This document shows, in pieces, positions 13,738 to 18,047 of a DNA stretch of 18,047 nt. The translations under genes and the position numbers were made by a program. The stretch covers positions 1 to 18,047 of the forward strand of contig JAGGDZ010000275.1 in NCBI GenBank assembly GCA_024648655.1, given 5' to 3'. The notes under the pieces were generated by a model, which was not told the origin of the DNA, did not search any database, and saw only the letters and a list, made by a program, of their open reading frames with translations. The number at the start of each line of letters is the position of its first letter. Position 1 is the stretch's first letter. This DNA is from Chloroflexota bacterium. GTDB taxonomy: Bacteria > Chloroflexota > Dehalococcoidia > Lucifugimonadales > JADFKI01.

Positions 13738-13767
13738 ACCCGCCCGTTTTGGGGTGGATGAGTTTGC

Positions 13768-15315
13768 TCAGACCATTTCCACAGCTTGCCTGTACTGAAG
13801 AGCTTCCGCAAGATGTGCCACCTCGATCACCTCGCCGCCGGACAAGTCCGCTATCGTCCTCGACACTTTCAATATGCGGTGGAAGCCTCGCGCCGACAGG
13901 TTCATGCGGCTCATTGCCGTCTTCATCAGCCCCTTGGCGGCATCGTCCATCTGGCAGAAATTCCACACCTCGTTTGGGCCCATCTCCGAGTTATTGAGAA
14001 ACGAGGACTCGTGGAATCGCTTCCGTTGCATCTCAATCGCCCTTTCCACGCGCTCCCTTACCCTTGCCGAGTCTTCGGCATCGCTCGGCTGAGTCAGCTT
14101 GTCGTACTCCACGCGCGGTACATCTACGAACAGGTCTATGCGGTCAAGCAGCGGTCCGCTTATACGCTGGCTGTACCGCGAAATCTCGCTGGGCCTACAC
14201 ACGCACTGCTTGGCAGTGTCGTTTAGATAGCCGCAGGGACATGGGTTGCGCGCGGCGACTAGCATGAAGTTGGCAGGGTAGCTGATTGTTCCCTGCGCCC
14301 TGCTTATTGTAACCACGCTGTCCTCGATAGGCTGTCGCAGGACCTCCAGCACATTGCGCCCGAACTCCGGCAATTCGTCTAGGAACAGCACGCCGCGATG
14401 ACTCAAGGTTACTTCCCCGGGACGCGGTATCCTGCCGCCGCCGACAAGCCCCGCATTCGAGATAGTGTAGTGCGGCGCGCGAAAAGGTCGTTCGTCAATG
14501 AAGGGCAGCGAACTAGGCAGCAGCCCGCTCACGCTGTAAATCTTAGTTACGTCTATTGCTTCGTCGTATGTCATCGCAGGCATAATTGACGGAATGCAGC
14601 GCGCGAGCAGCGTCTTTCCGCTTCCGGGCGGTCCCGTCATCAGCAGATTGTGGCCGCCGGCAGCCCCAACTTCCAGCGCTCTCTTCGCATGCTCCTGACC
14701 ACGCACATCCGCGAGGTCAGCTTCTCTGCCCGACCTGCCGTCCGAATCGCGCCGACGCAGCAGACCGTTCGCTCCCGAAACATCATCGGAAACGGACTCG
14801 ATCACGCCTTCGCCGCGAAAATGCCGTACCAAATGTCCAAGCGTTCTTACCGGGAATACCTGAATGCCTTCCACCAGCGCAGCCTCGCCGGCGTCGCAGG
14901 CAGGCACGAACACGGACTCGAATCCCTCGTCACGCGCAACCGCCACCATGGGGAGAACGCCGTTGGTGTGCCGCAGCGTGCCGTCAAGCGACAACTCGCC
15001 CAGAAACATCGTCGAATCGGGTGTGTTTGGCACCTGCCCGGAGCTAATCAGCAAAGCCAGCGCAATGGGTAGGTCATATGCAGGTCCGGCTTTGGGCAAG
15101 TCGGCAGGCGCCATATTCGCGGTTATGCGACGCATCGGGAACTCACAACCGGAGTTGCGGATGGCGGCGCGAACTCGCTCCCTGGCTTCTTTCACCGCGG
15201 CGTCGGGTAAGCCGACAACCGTGAACTGTGGTAGTCCCGGCGAAATATCAACCTCGACCTGGACAACAAATCCTTCCAACCCTACAACTGCGCAGGTAAC
15301 GGCTCTGGCAAGCAA
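13768..15315 (-). CDS. YifB/ComM-family Mg chelatase-like AAA+ ATPase
   Basis: The 515-residue protein has the YifB layout. An N-terminal Lon-protease-like fold (ChlI domain, about 1-170) opens with CAVVGLEG and GLPDAAVKEARERVRAAI. The AAA+ core has Walker A GPPGSGKT (228-235), Walker B VLFLDEL (309-315) and a cysteine cluster NPCPCG with C359, C361, C371 and C373. The C-terminal Mg-chelatase-type domain follows. ComM is a hexameric helicase that drives branch migration during natural transformation, but YifB proteins also occur in bacteria that are not known to be competent. The TTG start fits the family N-terminus (MLA..CAVVGLEG) and has GGAG eight bases upstream. No competence gene is adjacent. 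The family call is secure; the role in this organism is not. Confidence 0.93.
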   Translation of the reverse strand: MLARAVTCAVVGLEGFVVQVEVDISPGLPQFTVVGLPDAAVKEARERVRAAIRNSGCEFPMRRITANMAPADLPKAGPAYDLPIALALLISSGQVPNTPDSTMFLGELSLDGTLRHTNGVLPMVAVARDEGFESVFVPACDAGEAALVEGIQVFPVRTLGHLVRHFRGEGVIESVSDDVSGANGLLRRRDSDGRSGREADLADVRGQEHAKRALEVGAAGGHNLLMTGPPGSGKTLLARCIPSIMPAMTYDEAIDVTKIYSVSGLLPSSLPFIDERPFRAPHYTISNAGLVGGGRIPRPGEVTLSHRGVLFLDELPEFGRNVLEVLRQPIEDSVVTISRAQGTISYPANFMLVAARNPCPCGYLNDTAKQCVCRPSEISRYSQRISGPLLDRIDLFVDVPRVEYDKLTQPSDAEDSARVRERVERAIEMQRKRFHESSFLNNSEMGPNEVWNFCQMDDAAKGLMKTAMSRMNLSARGFHRILKVSRTIADLSGGEVIEVAHLAEALQYRQAVEMV

Positions 15316-15360
15316 TATATTTACTCCAATTGGAAAATAGCTTGCCTATACTTATCACTA

Positions 15361-15377
15361 ACTGCATACGCAGTCAA
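15361..15377 (-). promoter_or_regulatory. Palindrome overlapping a candidate -35 upstream of the YifB/ComM gene
   Basis: ACTGC-ATAC-GCAGT (15361-15374) is a perfect 5-bp palindrome. On the minus strand TTGACT (15377-15372) resembles a -35. The corresponding -10 at 17-base spacing (TAAGTA) is poor. An operator is possible. Confidence 0.25.
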
Positions 15378-15438
15378 TCTATTATGAACATTTCAGAAAT
15401 ATGCAGAAGGGTAGTTGAAGTGCCTTTGAGCAAACAGG

Positions 15439-15468
15439 TTCTGGATTCCTTCCTGCGAGGGAAAGACG
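15439..15468. repeat. Dispersed palindromic repeat, copy 3
   Basis: This 30-bp unit begins TTCTGGATTCC and ends GGAAAGACG, and matches copy 1 at 3170-3199 at 24 of 30 bases. TTCC and GGAA form its inner ends, and an overlapping CCTTCC/GGAAGG pair extends past its right edge. It lies in the 228-bp gap between the propeller gene and the YifB/ComM gene; nothing else coding is seen there. Confidence 0.6.
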
Positions 15469-15543
15469 GAAGGGCACGAAGCGGGAGATTTGCACAACTC
15501 TCGATATTTCACATATTTGTCTTAACACAAGTACGAATAACAC

Positions 15544-16701
15544 TTAGGCAGACCATATGCCGATCGACCCCGTGTCTATCAGCGTAGGTTCGGTATTCCC
15601 AGCCACATCCGCGATGAAGATCGAAGACGTACGCCCATCCGGCAACTGCCCACGCTTCTCCAATCGTCCGGGCACGCCCGCGAACAGTATCCTGCTGCCG
15701 TCCGGCGACCACAGCTGATGCGACTGCGCGTACTGGTCGAAGAACATGAACATCGTCAGCTGCTCGCGGCTCGGCAGAAAGTCCATAAGATATGTGGTCT
15801 CGTCGCTTTCGAGGTTCAGCACCGCCCAGCGAACGGAGCCTTCAGCCTCCTCCGACGGTGTTATGTATGCTATCTTCGATCCATCGGGCGACCAGAAAAA
15901 GCAAAGTATAGGCTCTTCGATGAGCGTCCGCTCCGCAGTCGAGTCCGCATCCAGGAGCGCGAGTCGGTCATAATAGCCGTTGCCGCGATTCAAGCCGCTT
16001 GCGACGGCGAGCTGACCTCTGCCCGGCCTCCATGACAGTGAGACCGGTCCTTCAACCTCGCCAACTATTTCCGCGCCGCCCTGAATAGTCGCTACTACTA
16101 TCGCCTGCTCGGTCTCGCTCATCTCACCGCACATCGCGATGCGTCCGTCATGTGCACTGACCGAAGGAGCTTGGTAGCGCATGGACATTACCGGCACTTG
16201 TGCCGGCTCCGGGTCGCTAAGCCTTATTAGATAATGCAGCTCACGCACATGGACGAATATGTACTCTGAGTCCTTGGACCAGCAAAAGTACATCGGCGCT
16301 CCATCTATCAGCCGTAGCGGAGTTCCCGTACCGTCTGCGCTCGCCACCATCAGCGACATGCCTGCCGAGAGCGTCTGCGCGATCAGGGCTATCTTGCTGC
16401 CATCCGGCGACCACATCAGGTAATGCGGTGTGTGCTGTGCTATGGCGTCCGTGCCCGGCTCGTTTGTGTAGATGACGGTCGCCGGCTCTCCCGGATGCGG
16501 CGAAATCACTCTGAATGTGCCGTGCCCATTACTTCCGGCTGCCGGATACGCTGAATACATCAGCTCCTCACCGCTCGGCGACCATATAGGCCAAGCGCAA
16601 CGATGCTCACTAGGCGATATTGCCATGTACGGTTCACCCAGCACGTCGGGGCTTACCACTCTTACCCTATCGTCGCTGCTGACAATTGCGATACGACTCA
16701 C
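15544..16701 (-). CDS. TolB-like six-bladed beta-propeller (PD40/WD40-like) protein
   Basis: The 385-residue protein consists of repeated blades marked by W-S-P-D-G strands: WSPSGEELMYSA, WSPDGSKIALIA, WSKDSEYIFVH, WRPGRGQLAVAS, WSPDGSKIAYIT and WSPDGSRILFAG. A degenerate HDGRIAMCG lies between the third and fourth. This is the PD40/TolB-type propeller, a protein- or ligand-binding scaffold. No signal peptide or membrane helix is visible, so it appears cytoplasmic, unlike periplasmic TolB. The GTG start follows the stop of the exonuclease gene by five bases, which suggests translational coupling; a GGGAG lies 13 bases upstream, which is long. No enzyme domain is fused to it, and its partner is unknown. 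Confidence 0.78.
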   Translation of the reverse strand: MSRIAIVSSDDRVRVVSPDVLGEPYMAISPSEHRCAWPIWSPSGEELMYSAYPAAGSNGHGTFRVISPHPGEPATVIYTNEPGTDAIAQHTPHYLMWSPDGSKIALIAQTLSAGMSLMVASADGTGTPLRLIDGAPMYFCWSKDSEYIFVHVRELHYLIRLSDPEPAQVPVMSMRYQAPSVSAHDGRIAMCGEMSETEQAIVVATIQGGAEIVGEVEGPVSLSWRPGRGQLAVASGLNRGNGYYDRLALLDADSTAERTLIEEPILCFFWSPDGSKIAYITPSEEAEGSVRWAVLNLESDETTYLMDFLPSREQLTMFMFFDQYAQSHQLWSPDGSRILFAGVPGRLEKRGQLPDGRTSSIFIADVAGNTEPTLIDTGSIGIWSA

Positions 16702-16706
16702 TGCGC

Positions 16707-17552
16707 CTACAATACTCCCACTTTCGCGGCTTTTAGATGCTCAATAACATCTATGTCATATGGCAGATCGATCTCATGCCGATGAGACGCGCTCAGGCTG
16801 CGTACATCCGCATACAGCCGCCCCGCAAGACGGTTGTACGCGATTTCCGCAAGCGCAGGCAGTGAAGCCACGTCCTCCGCGTTATACCTGACCAGCGTAT
16901 CCCGCGCCGCTTCACTGCCTTGCTGCCACATCCGCCACAGCAATACCGCGTCATAGCCACTCAACGCGCTCAAGTCGGAGGGTCGTCCGACCTTAGCCTG
17001 CCGTTCGATTGACTTAAGGCCTCCGGAAAAGCCAGCGCGTTTCAGTGGGAAGCGCAGGTCGATGTGCGCGATGCCGCGAAATATGCTGCCGAAATAATGC
17101 TCGATGTAGGGCAAGTCGAAGGCGGCACCGTTGAATGTAACCAGTAGGTCGTACCGCTCCAGTGCTTCGCGAAAGTCCGCAAGGTTCTCGCCATGCACAT
17201 AAGCCGTATAGCCGTCGGCGTCAAGCACGCCAATTAGCGTAATTATGCTGCGCTCTGGCGATAGTCCGGTCGTCTCGATGTCCACAAACGCGGCGCGATG
17301 CCTGAAGTCCGCATACAACCGCCAACGCTCTCTTGAAGGCAGAACGCTGTCGAAGTAAGCCGAATCTCGAGCATCATACCGATCAGTGGACTGCTCTACG
17401 AGAGAGCGCAGGTAGCGCCGGTTGCCGTTTATCCTAGCCGGTAGCTTCTCCGCGCCGAGAAATGCTTCCCAGCTTCCTATACCCGCATCCCAGATTTGCC
17501 TCTCGGTAACCTTGCCTACCTTCGGCAGGTGAATGAATGATTGTTTCAGCAT
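16707..17552 (-). CDS. YprB-like ribonuclease H-fold 3'-5' exonuclease domain protein
   Basis: The 281-residue protein has a DEDDy-type exonuclease core: FVDIETTG (D91, E93), TFNGAAFDLPYIE (D146) and YNAEDV (Y223, D227), the two-metal acidic set of DnaQ-like enzymes. HIDLRFPLKRAG followed by GGLKSIE (about 163-183) is characteristic of the YprB ribonuclease H-like family. The N-terminal 1-35 (HLPKVGKVTERQIWDAGI) looks like a helix-hairpin-helix or similar nucleic-acid-contacting segment. The expected activity is cutting DNA or RNA from the 3' end; the real substrate is not known for this family. The ATG at 17552 is preferred over the GTG at 17561; a GGTGGG-rich stretch lies directly upstream. 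It sits between the MFS gene (25-bp gap) and the propeller gene (5-bp gap), so the three form one transcript. Confidence 0.85.
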   Translation of the reverse strand: MLKQSFIHLPKVGKVTERQIWDAGIGSWEAFLGAEKLPARINGNRRYLRSLVEQSTDRYDARDSAYFDSVLPSRERWRLYADFRHRAAFVDIETTGLSPERSIITLIGVLDADGYTAYVHGENLADFREALERYDLLVTFNGAAFDLPYIEHYFGSIFRGIAHIDLRFPLKRAGFSGGLKSIERQAKVGRPSDLSALSGYDAVLLWRMWQQGSEAARDTLVRYNAEDVASLPALAEIAYNRLAGRLYADVRSLSASHRHEIDLPYDIDVIEHLKAAKVGVL

Positions 17553-17577
17553 GCCGCCCACCGAGCGAGTTCAAGCG

Positions 17578-18047
17578 CTAGTCCGCCGCCGCATAAGAGC
17601 GTTGGAAGAACTGCCCCTGGTATATTTGCCGTGTGGACGAGTACCATTGACTGAGAAGCACGATACCCAGGAATAGCAAGCCTCCGCCTATGAGAAGCAG
17701 AGACGCGCTGTTGAAGAAGTATGCAACTCTGCTGTCCAGATTCAAGTATGCCGCAATGGAGTCGATGTTGATGTAATCGACGAACCTGGCGTTGAAGAGG
17801 TTCGCGGATGCCATTATGCCGCCTATATGCACGGAGTATATGCCGGCGACTCTGCCGCGAATGCCGTCCGGCACGACGGATTGAATCATCGTGTGGGTTA
17901 GTGTCATGAAGGCGGCTTGACCAAGCCCCATAAGAAACGCGCCGATGAGCGCGAGCGGCACAGTGGGCGCAATCGCAAGAACGCAGGGCGCAATCGCGCT
18001 TAGCAGTCCGACATACAGAAACAGACGGCCTTTAGTGATTTCGCTCT
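17578..18047 (-). CDS. MFS transporter, C-terminal part (gene continues beyond the window)
   Basis: The open frame runs from the window edge to a stop at 17578, giving about 155 residues of the C-terminus. Hydrophobic segments are seen near GRLFLYVGLLSAIAPCVLAIAP, then PLALIGAFLMGLGQAAFMTL, then VAGIYSVHIGGIMASANLF and finally SASLLLIGGGLLFLGIVLL. The loop PDGIRGRVAGIYS is the MFS-type motif (PxxxRGRxxG) between later transmembrane helices, as in the EntS/MFS_3-like exporters. The inner-membrane protein would move small solutes by ion coupling; the substrate is not visible. A GTG at 17961 is internal and not the true start. Confidence 0.8.
   Translation of the reverse strand, partial: SEITKGRLFLYVGLLSAIAPCVLAIAPTVPLALIGAFLMGLGQAAFMTLTHTMIQSVVPDGIRGRVAGIYSVHIGGIMASANLFNARFVDYINIDSIAAYLNLDSRVAYFFNSASLLLIGGGLLFLGIVLLSQWYSSTRQIYQGQFFQRSYAAAD

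Noticed and set aside
13738..13767. Possible terminator between the convergent VTT and YifB/ComM genes
   Set aside because: CCCGCCCGTTTTGGGG gives only a weak stem and no proper T-run, so it is not supported.
13768..15315. A competence or DNA-uptake system
   Set aside because: Only the YifB/ComM ATPase is present. No pilus, ComEA/ComEC or DprA gene lies in the window.

Overview
This 18 kb window looks like part of a bacterial chromosome with moderate-to-high GC content. It carries ordinary metabolic and housekeeping genes in short operons on both strands. There is no phage, no intact insertion sequence, no CRISPR array and no RNA gene that I can support. The gene families fit an uncultured Chloroflexota, perhaps of the Dehalococcoidia/SAR202 type: a limonene-monooxygenase-like flavin (LLM) enzyme, a hydantoinase-type amidohydrolase, a very long HlyD-like adaptor, a succinate dehydrogenase-type flavoprotein, 5-oxoprolinase genes and a YifB/ComM ATPase. 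That placement is an inference from gene content. TTG start codons behind good Shine-Dalgarno sites are frequent.

Region by region. (1) 1-2951, minus strand: an LLM flavin monooxygenase, a dihydropyrimidinase/hydantoinase-like amidohydrolase and the first 33 codons of an SdhA-like flavoprotein run in one direction. They may share a promoter near 3079-3106. The gap between the first two genes holds a 9-bp tandem repeat. (2) 2952-3436: a divergent intergenic region with a long imperfect hairpin and two copies of a palindromic dispersed repeat. (3) 3437-4597, plus strand: a response regulator fused to a SpoIIE/PP2C phosphatase. (4) 4598-5006: a decayed C-terminal remnant of an LptB-like ABC ATPase on the minus strand, then a good promoter for dxs. 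(5) 5007-6923, plus strand: dxs, closed by a textbook terminator at 6955-6995. (6) 7047-9035, minus strand: a 662-residue HlyD-family adaptor. (7) 9333-13737, plus strand: pxpA, pxpB and pxpC (5-oxoprolinase) in tight coupling, then a ketopantoate-reductase-family gene and a VTT/DedA-type membrane protein. (8) 13768-18047, minus strand, in transcription order: the end of an MFS transporter gene, a YprB-like RNase H-fold exonuclease, a six-bladed TolB-like propeller, then, after a 228-bp gap with a third copy of the dispersed repeat, a YifB/ComM AAA+ ATPase.

How the genes may work together. Two enzyme sets open cyclic amides: the hydantoinase-like protein and PxpABC, which hydrolyses 5-oxo-L-proline to glutamate with ATP. 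This suggests scavenging or repair of cyclic amides, with the LLM enzyme perhaps oxidising a substrate upstream of the hydantoinase. dxs feeds the MEP isoprenoid pathway. I found no convincing novel multi-gene system. The observations most worth checking are the ABC-ATPase relic with its internal 12-bp duplication, the globular insertion in the HlyD-like adaptor, the altered VGHQ-type motif in DXS, and the dispersed palindromic repeats.
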